Shown here: positions 27,199 to 36,100 of the stretch, piece by piece
How positions within the stretch are numbered: the first letter of the stretch is position 1
Layout: the number at the start of each line of letters is the position of its first letter
Assembly: GCF_014200605.1 (NCBI RefSeq)
Contig: NZ_JACHCE010000011.1
Span: 159,838-223,837 of the forward strand
Source of the DNA: Pedobacter cryoconitis
GTDB taxonomy: Bacteria > Bacteroidota > Bacteroidia > Sphingobacteriales > Sphingobacteriaceae
Length of the DNA stretch: 64,000 bases
Direction: 5' to 3'
Made by a program: the position numbers and the translations under genes
The notes under the pieces: generated by a model
Told to the model about the DNA's origin: nothing
Databases searched by the model: none
The model's input: only the letters and a program-made list of their open reading frames with translations

Positions 27199-28353
27199 TT
27201 ATAGTTTCATTAGTCTTTCAACGGATTTTTCCAGTGTATCTTGCCTTTTAGCAAAACAAAAACGCAGTATCCGGTGATCTGTGTTCCTGATATAAAATGC
27301 GGAAACAGGGATAGATGCCACACCAATATCTGTAATTAACCGCTTCGCTAAAACAGTATCTTCCTCTTCACTAAAATGGTCATAGCTCACGCATTGAAAG
27401 TAGGAACCTTTACAAGGTAGCAATTTAAACTTGGTTTGACTGAGCAATGAACGGAAAAAATCGCGTTTTTCCTGGAAAAAAGATGATAAACCCAGGTAAG
27501 CCGAAGGATCTTTCAAATAATTTGCAATACCAGCCTGCATGGGCGTGTTGACACTGAATACATTAAACTGATGAATTTTTCTGAATTCCTTCATCAATGG
27601 TTCAGGGGCAATGCAATAGCCTGCTTTCCATCCGGTTGTATGCAGTAGTTTGCCAAAAGAAGCAACTATAAAGGTACGTTCGCGTAATTCAGGATAAGAA
27701 GCCATTGAATTGTGTTTGATCCCGTCATAGATGAGGTGTTCATAAACCTCGTCACTCAGAATCAGTACATCCGTGCCCTTTGTCAGTTTAATCAGTGCTT
27801 TAATGTCTTTGTCTGTTAAGACTGTACCTGTTGGATTATGCGGACTGTTCAGAATAATCATCTTTGTACTGGCTGTAAATAGTTTTTTTACCATTTCCCA
27901 GTCGATACTATACTCAGGAGGGGCCATTTCATAAGACTTAACCAGTCCGCCCAGCATTTTAATAGTTGGTGCATAACAGTCATAGGCAGGTTCAAAGATA
28001 ATAACCTCGTCGCCAGCCTGAATACAAGCTGTTAAAGCTGTAAATATAGCCTGAGTACCGCCTGCTGTAATGGTCACTTCTGTGTCGGGATGATAATTTG
28101 ATCCGTATTGAACATTTACTTTATCGGCAACCAGTTCTCTTAAAGATTGAACACCTGTCATTGGGGCGTATTGATTATGTCCGTTTCTCATGGCGTCAGC
28201 AACCAATTCAATTAATTTAGGATCACAATCATAATCAGGGAATCCCTGAGAAAGGTTAATGGCGTTGTGTTCAGCCGCTAACTGGGACATCACTGAAAAA
28301 ATAGTGTTGGATATTCCCGGAAGTTTCGAGTATGTAGCTATCATGTAAGGCAA
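27199..28353 (-). CDS. PLP-dependent aminotransferase, methionine/glutamine transaminase type (YbdL-like)
   Basis: Class I/II fold aminotransferase. PLP contacts include NSPHNPTG near residue 169, SDEVYEHLIYD near 200, and the Schiff-base lysine K235 in ASFGKLLHTTGWK. The latter sequence is characteristic of the KAT/YbdL group, which prefers methionine, glutamine and aromatic amino acids. QGFPDYDCDP near residue 36 is another marker of this branch. It precedes the omega-amidase gene, so the joint reaction is probably irreversible transamination during methionine salvage or glutamine use. Confidence 0.88.
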   Translation of the reverse strand: MPYMIATYSKLPGISNTIFSVMSQLAAEHNAINLSQGFPDYDCDPKLIELVADAMRNGHNQYAPMTGVQSLRELVADKVNVQYGSNYHPDTEVTITAGGTQAIFTALTACIQAGDEVIIFEPAYDCYAPTIKMLGGLVKSYEMAPPEYSIDWEMVKKLFTASTKMIILNSPHNPTGTVLTDKDIKALIKLTKGTDVLILSDEVYEHLIYDGIKHNSMASYPELRERTFIVASFGKLLHTTGWKAGYCIAPEPLMKEFRKIHQFNVFSVNTPMQAGIANYLKDPSAYLGLSSFFQEKRDFFRSLLSQTKFKLLPCKGSYFQCVSYDHFSEEEDTVLAKRLITDIGVASIPVSAFYIRNTDHRILRFCFAKRQDTLEKSVERLMKL

Positions 28354-28415
28354 AATTATAAAATAAATTAAGAGCCTGTTTAAAATTCATCTATATTTAA
28401 TAATTTGCGATACGT

Positions 28416-29186
28416 ATGACTTTTAAAACAAAAGAGAGCAGATTACTGCTTGTACTGGGGAGTTTTTTTGTAGCTAATTCTATTCTTTCAGAATTTATTG
28501 GTGTTAAGATATTTAGTGTAGAGGCGACATTGGGAATCCGGCATTTTAATATTAATCTGTTAGGAGTTCCGAATTTATCTTTTCATATGTCGGCCGGTGT
28601 GCTGACCTGGCCATTGATTTTTATTATGACTGATATTATCAATGAATACTTTGGAATGAAACAAGTCAGGTTCCTTTCTATATTAACAGCTATACTTATT
28701 GGTTATGCTTTTTTCATTGTATGGGGTGCTATGAACCTGAGTTCGTCCGATTTCTGGGTGAATCAAAAAATTAACGGGCAGAACCTGAATATGGATAACG
28801 CCTTTGCAGGTATTTTTGGACAGGGGATGTGGATTATAGTCGGTTCCATTGTCGCTTTTTTAATTGGTCAGTTTGCAGATGTAATTATTTTTCACAAGAT
28901 CAAGAAGATTACAGGTGAGCGTGCTTTGTGGCTCCGGTCAACCGGCTCTACACTGGTATCCCAATTGATAGACAGTTTTGTAGTCATTTTTATTGCTTTT
29001 TATTTAAACCCGCAATACCACTGGAGCTGGCAGATGGTGGCTGCCATAGGACTGGTTAACTATACTTATAAGTTTTTGGTTGCAATTTTGATGACCCCAA
29101 TATTGTATGTTGTGCATGGTATCATTGATAATTATCTGGGCAAAGACCTTGCACATAAATTGATTAAACTGGCTGGCAGGGGATAG
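28416..29186 (+). CDS. yhhQ: Queuosine precursor transporter, YhhQ/QueT-like (DUF165)
   Basis: Inner-membrane importer of preQ0/preQ1 bases. The 256-residue protein has about six hydrophobic helices. It shows family motifs LTWPLIFIMTDIINEYFG (the TD-x-x-NE-x-G signature) and WLRSTGSTLVSQLIDSFVVIFIAFY. It starts 62 bp from the divergent aminotransferase gene. Together with queE elsewhere in the window it indicates both synthesis and salvage of the deazaguanine. Confidence 0.9.
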   Translation: MTFKTKESRLLLVLGSFFVANSILSEFIGVKIFSVEATLGIRHFNINLLGVPNLSFHMSAGVLTWPLIFIMTDIINEYFGMKQVRFLSILTAILIGYAFFIVWGAMNLSSSDFWVNQKINGQNLNMDNAFAGIFGQGMWIIVGSIVAFLIGQFADVIIFHKIKKITGERALWLRSTGSTLVSQLIDSFVVIFIAFYLNPQYHWSWQMVAAIGLVNYTYKFLVAILMTPILYVVHGIIDNYLGKDLAHKLIKLAGRG

Positions 29187-29241
29187 GAGGCTATCTGCCA
29201 TTTTTTTTAAAACATTGATAATCAGTTATTGTTGTATAGTT

Positions 29242-29472
29242 ATGAAAACGGTGACTTTTTCTTTTGATCATCCGGTAGCTGCCAAAGTTTTTTTTAGCTG
29301 CGTATCAGATCCAGCACTCAAACATGACATTAAATTTGTACGAAGTGATGTACATGGATTGCTCCATGTGCCTGTAAATGATGTTCCTAAGGGCATTTGG
29401 AAACTCTTGCTGGAATGGAACTATGATGACAGGGACTTTTGTATGGAGCGTGTAATTGAGCTTCCTGGCTGA
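29242..29472 (+). CDS. Small conserved hypothetical protein
   Basis: A 76-residue soluble protein starting MKTVTFSFDHPVAAKVFF. An upstream in-frame ATG at 29215 would add nine residues (MIISYCCIV), but the later start gives a cleaner beta-strand opening and is preferred. The second half (GLLHVPVNDVPKGIWKLLLEWNYDDRDFCME) reads like a short immunoglobulin-type sandwich half. It faintly resembles the C-terminus of FixH. It lies 55 bp after the yhhQ-type gene. Function unknown. Confidence 0.55.
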   Translation: MKTVTFSFDHPVAAKVFFSCVSDPALKHDIKFVRSDVHGLLHVPVNDVPKGIWKLLLEWNYDDRDFCMERVIELPG

Positions 29473-29565
29473 GTCTTATAACGACTGTTTACGGTTTTTA
29501 TACAATTAAATAAATATTTTATCGATTACTTACAATCTGATTGCAAATAAAAGGTATGGTTTTTG

Positions 29566-29573
29566 TACCTTTG
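29566..29573 (+). promoter_or_regulatory. -7 promoter box of the RRM gene
   Basis: TACCTTTG, a perfect TAnnTTTG element, 19 nt before the start codon. A TTG at 29541-29543 is 22 nt upstream, slightly longer than the usual 19-nt spacing. Confidence 0.6.
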
Positions 29574-29592
29574 AGGAAATTTTTAGACATTA

Positions 29593-29907
29593 ATGAAGAT
29601 ATTTATTACAGGCCTTCCGTTAGAAGTAGGGGAAGATGAATTAACAGCCGTATTTGGTGATTTCGGTCAGGTAAAATCACTTAGAATTATCAAAGATCGT
29701 GAAACTGGTCAGAGTCGTGGTTTTGGTTTCGTAGAGATGCCAGTAGACGAAGAGGCTAAAGAAGCGATCAAGAGAATGAACGGTGGCGATTACAATGGTA
29801 ACCGTATCAAAGTTGCTGAAGCACAAGAAAAACCTAATACTGGCGGTGCTGGTGGTGGTGGCGGTGGTTTCAAACGCAACAACAACAACAGAGAAAGAAG
29901 CTATTAA
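29593..29907 (+). CDS. RRM-domain RNA-binding protein with Gly-rich tail
   Basis: Single RNA-recognition-motif protein. RNP2 is IFITGL at residues 3-8 and RNP1 is RGFGFVEM near residue 42, with the aromatic RNA-stacking positions kept. The last 25 residues are a glycine run followed by Asn/Arg (GGGGGGFKRNNNNRERSY). This layout is shared with cyanobacterial Rbp and Bacteroidota cold-induced RNA-binding proteins. Its strong promoter suggests abundant expression. RNA targets cannot be deduced. Confidence 0.93.
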   Translation: MKIFITGLPLEVGEDELTAVFGDFGQVKSLRIIKDRETGQSRGFGFVEMPVDEEAKEAIKRMNGGDYNGNRIKVAEAQEKPNTGGAGGGGGGFKRNNNNRERSY

Positions 29908-29949
29908 TTAGCTTTTTTCTATTGGATCGATTTTTCTATCATCACATAG

Positions 29950-29988
29950 AGAACCAGGTTTTTGTACCATAATCCCTGGTTCTTATTT
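29950..29988 (+). terminator. Hairpin after the RRM gene
   Basis: AGAACCAGG paired with CCTGGTTCT across a 16-nt loop, followed by TATTTC. Weak T run. Confidence 0.5.
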
Positions 29989-30016
29989 CAGATGATTAAT
30001 AAATTATGCTGGATAT

Positions 30017-30721
30017 ATGCGTATGATAAGAAAATACCTGCTATTTAACCTGGCTTATGCACTGCTATTTATAATGGTGCTGGTCTCCGGATACAAGCAA
30101 TATTCGCTTTTAAACTACGGTTTGATCCCATGCATTACGCTGGCATTACTCGTGTTTTTCTGCTTAACCACAAGATTAAGCGGTCGTTTCCATCAAAGGT
30201 TATTTACAGGTTTGGTTTTCGCCCTTACCGGCAGTACATTGTTTCTGCTGAGGGGCTATGATCCTTCTTATTTTTCTTATGGACTTATCGCGTTCCTGGT
30301 TTGTCACCTGTTTTATATTGGTGCTTTCTACCTTGACTTTCGCTCTGCTCAGGAACTGGACAAAAAAGGGGCAAGGATTGCTATATTCAGTAGTGCCATA
30401 ACTTTTACTGCTTTTTATTTCTATCTCAGGCCGCATTTAGGTACACTAAGGTTACCTGTATTAGCCTGTATTTTTATTGTTGCCCTGCTTATCATGATGG
30501 CGGCTTTCAGAAATCAGCGTGTCAACCAACTTAGCTTCAGGCTGATCCTTGCAGGTGTCCTGTTTTTTATTGGGGCTGATGCAATTTTAGCGCATGCTTA
30601 CTTCATCAATTCTTTCAGAGCTTCCGATTTATTAATCAGTGCAGTTTATATGATTGCCCAGTACCTGATTGTAATGGGGGGTGCTGAACGTAAACTCATT
30701 AGGCCGTTAACTGCTGATTAA
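30017..30721 (+). CDS. YhhN family membrane protein (lysoplasmalogenase-like)
   Basis: Eight predicted membrane helices across 234 residues, with conserved GSTLFLLRGYD near residue 75 and HLFYIGAFYLDF near 95, followed by GADAILAHAYF. These match the YhhN/TMEM86 family, whose animal members hydrolyse lysoplasmalogen; the bacterial substrate is uncertain. Its stop overlaps the stop of the convergent pbpC by 4 bp. A second ATG lies two codons inside. Confidence 0.75.
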   Translation: MRMIRKYLLFNLAYALLFIMVLVSGYKQYSLLNYGLIPCITLALLVFFCLTTRLSGRFHQRLFTGLVFALTGSTLFLLRGYDPSYFSYGLIAFLVCHLFYIGAFYLDFRSAQELDKKGARIAIFSSAITFTAFYFYLRPHLGTLRLPVLACIFIVALLIMMAAFRNQRVNQLSFRLILAGVLFFIGADAILAHAYFINSFRASDLLISAVYMIAQYLIVMGGAERKLIRPLTAD

Positions 30722-33108
30722 TGTTTCTCCCTGTCCAGTATGATAAATTGCTGTACAAATCTTTCTCCTTTATCATCTACCAGGGTTAGGGTATGTTTAC
30801 CTGGTGCCGGGCTCAGGCTCAGCTGATGCGTATGTGAAGTTGTCGCTACATATTCATCATCTATATGCCAGTAAATCCGGGCAGCAGGGTTTTTGTGGGT
30901 CGCTGTAAAAACTACCTTCCCTCTTTTGCCGTCAAATTCTAAAGGAATATAAATAGACGCATTGTTTTTAGGATAGATCATGTCCATCACATAATTATTA
31001 CCTGCATCCGCACACCCTTGCTTAAAAGGAGGAAGAATTTTGTAGTCGCTATGTTTTACTTTATAATAGTATTCCATTGCCGGAGGGAGTATGAACCACG
31101 ATTGGTGAACCATGTCGGCAGGGCTTACGCATTGATCCGTGACTCTGAAACTGGAACTCTGATCAAGGTGTATAATCTTATGATAAGGACAAACAGCCGT
31201 TTTTTCTCCGGCAAAAGGAACCAGCTCAAGCGCACGATCCGGACAATATTCACCAGCTTTATAACCACTTTCACGACAGACAAGAACTTTCTTTAGCTTA
31301 GTTTTTGGCGTTTCGAACCATTTTCCTGTTGGCAGTTGTCTGAAAATATCAAATAATACAGGTGCGGCAACATCAATACCCGTTAATCCGGGTCTGCCTT
31401 CTCCATCTGCATTGCCTACCCAAACACAAACCACATAGTCTGGGGTGAGGCCAATTGCCCATCCATCTCTGAAACCAAAACTTGTCCCTGTTTTCCAGGC
31501 TACCCGCTGTGCAGAAGAGAACTGTTCCCATAATCCTTCATCACCGGGGCGCATAACTTCTTCCATGGCATTGAATGTGCTCCATATGGAGCCATTATCC
31601 AAAAGTGCGTTGCGCTGAAGATCATTCTCATCCAGCTTTTCTGACGGCCTGTTTTGTACATAAAGGGGTGCATCATAGGCATGCGGATTATAATAACCTT
31701 TATAATCATTATATTGATTCAGTGACCTGGCCATTCCCATATAAGTTTTAGCAAGATCCCACATCGTAACTTCGCTGCCACCCAGAATCAGTGATAAACC
31801 ATAATGACCGGCCGGTTGATTTAGTGTAGAAAAGCCTAGTTTTTTTAATTGATCATAAAACCTCGGATACTTATAAATTTGCAATAAACGGACCGCTGGT
31901 ATATTGAGTGAGCGGCTTAAAGCACGATCAGCGGCTATTGCACCATCATAACCCAGGTCATAATTTTGTGGTGAATAATTACCTATTTGAGTTGGGATAT
32001 CCGGAATTAAGGTTTTAGGAAGGATTAAACCATCGGTCAGCATACTTGCATATAACAAGGGCTTCAATGTACTTCCCGGACTTCGGGGAGCTTTAATCAT
32101 GTCCACGTGACTTTCCAGTCCGGCATTTTCAGGCTGATAAATATTACCAGCATAAGCCATTACAGTCCCGTTTCTGACATTCAATACTAATGCCGCAATA
32201 TTATCGATATCATTAGCCCTGTACCGGTTATTGTACCTTTTTAATAAGGCATTGATTTTTAACTGTAATGTTTCATCTAAAGTAGATCTTATCCTTGTTG
32301 AAGCAATTTTTAAACCTGCCCGTTCTTTCTTAAACCTGTTAAGCAGGTGAGGGGCATTTTGAGGCAATGGTCTTGGTTTGCCTGGTACGGGCTCCAATTT
32401 TGACAAATTAGCAGTAGCCTGATCTATGATTTTTAATTTAGCGAGCTGATCCAGCAGATTATTCCTTTTAGTAATCAGGCGGGTAATATTACGGCCCGGA
32501 TGTACTAGCCCCGGACTGTTAGGTAAAACGGCCAGTGTAGCCATTTCTCCCCATGACAAGGATTGCGGATTACGGCCAAAATATCTCCAGGAAGCGGCTT
32601 CTAAACCGACCACATTACTTCCAAAAGGGGCATTGGCAGCATATAACTTAAGTATTTCCTTTTTTGAGCATCTAATTTCTAAACGCAGGGCCAAAACTAT
32701 TTCGAATAGCTTTTGAGCTATCGTACGGTCTTGTCTGCGGCTCAGCCTGATAGTTTGCATAGTCAGTGTACTGCCGCCACTCACTATTCCTTTGGCACGA
32801 AAGTTTTGCCGAATAGCTCTGGCCATCGCTAAAATATCTACACCCGGATGTTTATAAAAGCGTTTATCCTCAAATGCAATGATACATTTTGCAAATTTGT
32901 CAGGGACAGTCTCAGCAGCAGGAAAACGCCATTGCCCATCTGCGGCAATGGCTGCATTCAAGAGTTCACCATTTGCAGCTTCTACCACATAAGAAGTGGG
33001 AGAAACAAATAGCCTGTCAGGTAAAACGAATAAAAACCAACACAATAACAGAAGTACTGCACCATCACCAATCAGTAGTTTTGATACCGGCTTTATTTTT
33101 ATGCTCAT
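30718..33108 (-). CDS. pbpC: Penicillin-binding protein 1C
   Basis: Bifunctional peptidoglycan glycosyltransferase/transpeptidase, anchored by an N-terminal helix (residues 11-30). The GT51 domain has E80 in AFEDKRFYKHPGVD and SGGSTLTMQTIRL. The transpeptidase has S346-T-L-K349, S400-L-N402 and K539-T-G541. The C-terminal 90 residues are the BiPBP_C beta domain typical of PBP1C. The upstream gene, 4 bp away, is a bacterial alpha-2-macroglobulin. This pairing is known from Proteobacteria, where the pair is thought to repair cell wall after attack and trap the attacking protease. Confidence 0.95.
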   Translation of the reverse strand: MSIKIKPVSKLLIGDGAVLLLLCWFLFVLPDRLFVSPTSYVVEAANGELLNAAIAADGQWRFPAAETVPDKFAKCIIAFEDKRFYKHPGVDILAMARAIRQNFRAKGIVSGGSTLTMQTIRLSRRQDRTIAQKLFEIVLALRLEIRCSKKEILKLYAANAPFGSNVVGLEAASWRYFGRNPQSLSWGEMATLAVLPNSPGLVHPGRNITRLITKRNNLLDQLAKLKIIDQATANLSKLEPVPGKPRPLPQNAPHLLNRFKKERAGLKIASTRIRSTLDETLQLKINALLKRYNNRYRANDIDNIAALVLNVRNGTVMAYAGNIYQPENAGLESHVDMIKAPRSPGSTLKPLLYASMLTDGLILPKTLIPDIPTQIGNYSPQNYDLGYDGAIAADRALSRSLNIPAVRLLQIYKYPRFYDQLKKLGFSTLNQPAGHYGLSLILGGSEVTMWDLAKTYMGMARSLNQYNDYKGYYNPHAYDAPLYVQNRPSEKLDENDLQRNALLDNGSIWSTFNAMEEVMRPGDEGLWEQFSSAQRVAWKTGTSFGFRDGWAIGLTPDYVVCVWVGNADGEGRPGLTGIDVAAPVLFDIFRQLPTGKWFETPKTKLKKVLVCRESGYKAGEYCPDRALELVPFAGEKTAVCPYHKIIHLDQSSSFRVTDQCVSPADMVHQSWFILPPAMEYYYKVKHSDYKILPPFKQGCADAGNNYVMDMIYPKNNASIYIPLEFDGKRGKVVFTATHKNPAARIYWHIDDEYVATTSHTHQLSLSPAPGKHTLTLVDDKGERFVQQFIILDREKH

Positions 33109-33112
33109 CTTT

Positions 33113-36100
33113 TTATTTAATCACCTGCACCCATTTCCCATCTTGGGTCGCACTAATTGTATTGTTGTACATGGCCTCGCATTGAATTGCTGAAAGATAA
33201 TATTTACCAATATAAGAAGCATTCAGCAATACTTTATAAGTTACAGTTTCATTCTCCCTCAAATTAAAATAGGTAAATACACGATCATCTCTCACATCTC
33301 TGTAAGTATAAGGAGATGAAGCAATGATACTTTCATTATCATTTACTCTGGTATTGATAATTTCCCAGCCAGAGGGGAATATTTGTGTAAGCGCCATCTG
33401 TTCATACAAGCCCATTTTACCGGGGTTTTTCAAGACCACTTCCGCATAGAAATCTAAACCTTGTTTTAACACAGAAGGATCTATTGGTTTTCCATTCAGT
33501 AATTTATAGCTTACAGACATATCCAGTATATCAGGATTATTAGGTTTAAAGTTATTCTGACCAGCAGCTGGTTGTCCATCCAGTATTAACCTGGCGAAAA
33601 GTACAGTCTGTCCATGATTGGTTAATATTGCTGTTTTCCCCTTGAAATTAATAGGTAAACTGCTTAAATACTGATTGCCATTGAATGCTCCTTTTTTGCC
33701 GTCCAGCTGATAAGTATAATTTAATTTAGCAGAAGCAGAATTCTGTCCGCAGAATTTAGCCACAGCCAATAAGCTATAAGCAGTAGTTTGTGTACTGTAC
33801 CATGAATCTGTACCCAATTTTGCTGCCAGTGTTTGTAGAACCTGTGCTGCTTTTCCTTTTTGTCCCATCAATGTTAAAGTCTCCAGGATCATGGCTTCAT
33901 CACGGCTGTCAGAACCATAAGTGCCCCCCAGCTGGGTATAAGGTTTAATGGTGACATCCAGGCCTTTAATCAGTGCATTTGCGGCAGATGCTTGTCCTGC
34001 AAGCTGATAAGCCGCTGCAAGCCGCCATTTAGCACTAACTGATAAATATTCAAATGCACGTAATCTGTTCATTGCTGCCATTTCCGGTTTACGGGCAAGC
34101 GCTAAAACATACAGACGGTAAGCTTGTGAAAGATCACCACCATAAAAATTATTGCTGTTAGGAACCCAGCTGCCCGCTTTACCTTTAAGATAACGTAATA
34201 CCTCATCCAGCATGCCTACCGGAATATTATAGCCGCTGTTTTGAGCTTCTACCAGGAAATGACCTGCATAATTTGTTCCCCATTCATCAGCCGCAGGCTC
34301 ACCAGGCCAGTAAGCCAATCCACCTTCAGGGGTTTGGAAAGAGCGTAACCGGTTAATTCCAGCTTTGATATTTCTGTCTGTCTGAGCTTTCTGCTGTTCA
34401 GTCAGCGGGCTTAATTTATTCAGGAACAATTGCGGAAAAACAGCAGAAGTGGTTTGCTCTACACAGCCATGAGGGTACTGCATTAAATAACCCAATCTTT
34501 TTTTAAGATTAACAGGAGGGATAGCGGATAATTCTACACTGCCAGAATTACTTCCTGCTATACCTAAGGGCAGATAATTTGTTGTCCAGCTTTGTCCAGG
34601 CTGAATAATTGCAGAAATTACATTCGTCACGTAAGGATTCGGATTTCTGATATCAACTTCAAGGTCATACACTGCTTTTTCAGCACCGCTTTGTGCTACA
34701 ATTTTTACTTTAGCAATTCCTGTCATCTGTGGTACCGTGACTTCAAAATAAGCCATTTGTTCGCCCGGTTGTGCATAAGTCAGTTGTCTGGTTTTAAGTC
34801 CTGAGACCTGCAAATTCTGTGTTTGCAGTTGTACAGCAACATTTTTAAGGTTTTTCTCTGTTGCAAATACAGTGACTGGTAAAATGAAACTCTCTCCCGG
34901 TCCGATTACTCTTGGCAGAGTAGCCAGGACCATTAATGGTTTTTTCACCTGAACAGATTTTTCAGCAGCACCATAAGCCCCGTCTTGTCCGGCAATAACC
35001 ATTGCCCGTACAGCACCAATATATTGTGGTAATTTAAATTTGTGTGTTTGACTGCCACCTTTTCCCAAAGCAAAAGGTCCCATGTATTTCACCACAGCGG
35101 TAAACCTGTTTGCCTTAGCCGGATTCAGATTACGGTTTACACTGCCATCACCCCCAATACTTAAGATACGTTCCAGATTCCCACCCCATGCGCCTAATAC
35201 ATAGTCAAAAAGATCCCATGTTTTTACACCAAGACCTTCACGTGCGTAGAATACTGCATGTGGATCGGGTGTTTTAAATCGCGTTAAATCTAATAATCCT
35301 TCATCTACAAGCGCAATTGTATAAGTCATTGCTTTTCCATTCTGCTCAGAAACAGTAATTGTGTTTTCTGTCTCCGGCTTAATTTTGTCAGCCATTTTAA
35401 TCACAGGCTTTAATATCGTTTCAGGATCTTCAATAATTAAAGGAATCGCGCCATACATCCTTATCGGAAGATCATTCACTGTTTGCGCATGCGGCTGTAA
35501 TAAAGTCACATTGGCAAATACGTTAGGGGCCATGTTTTTCTCTGCTTTGAATTTAAACTGAGTCTGTCCCTTTTTAGTATCTGTCCAATAGGTTTTTAAT
35601 ACCCGGCTGCCATTCTCAATAGAAATTAAAGCTCTTCCATTTTCACCGGTTGGTATAGTTAACACGACCTCTTCGCCTACATTGAATTTAGTTTTATTAG
35701 CTGTGAAGGAAAGCATAGAAGCTTCTGTAGGATTGGAAGATTGTTCGCGCTGTGCCCATCCCGGCCAGTCTGCATAAACAGATTTTCCCGTTACATGGCC
35801 ACCATTTAAATCACGGACCAGCACAAGGTAACGTCCCCATTCAGGTTCATTGATGCGTAAGGTCCAGTTGCCCTTACCATTTTGCAAAACCACATTTTCT
35901 TTCTGAATTAACTTATTATATTCATTCTGCGTGAAATTGGCGAAAGAATTTTGTGTATCCTGTTCCCACCACCAGCGCCATTGTACTTTATACAATTCTA
36001 CCTGAACGGTTTTAGAACCGCTCAGTAGTTTACCATCCCGGTTTACGTTCACGATAGAGAAGTTATGATCTTTACCGGTCATCAGCATTCCACTTAGTTT

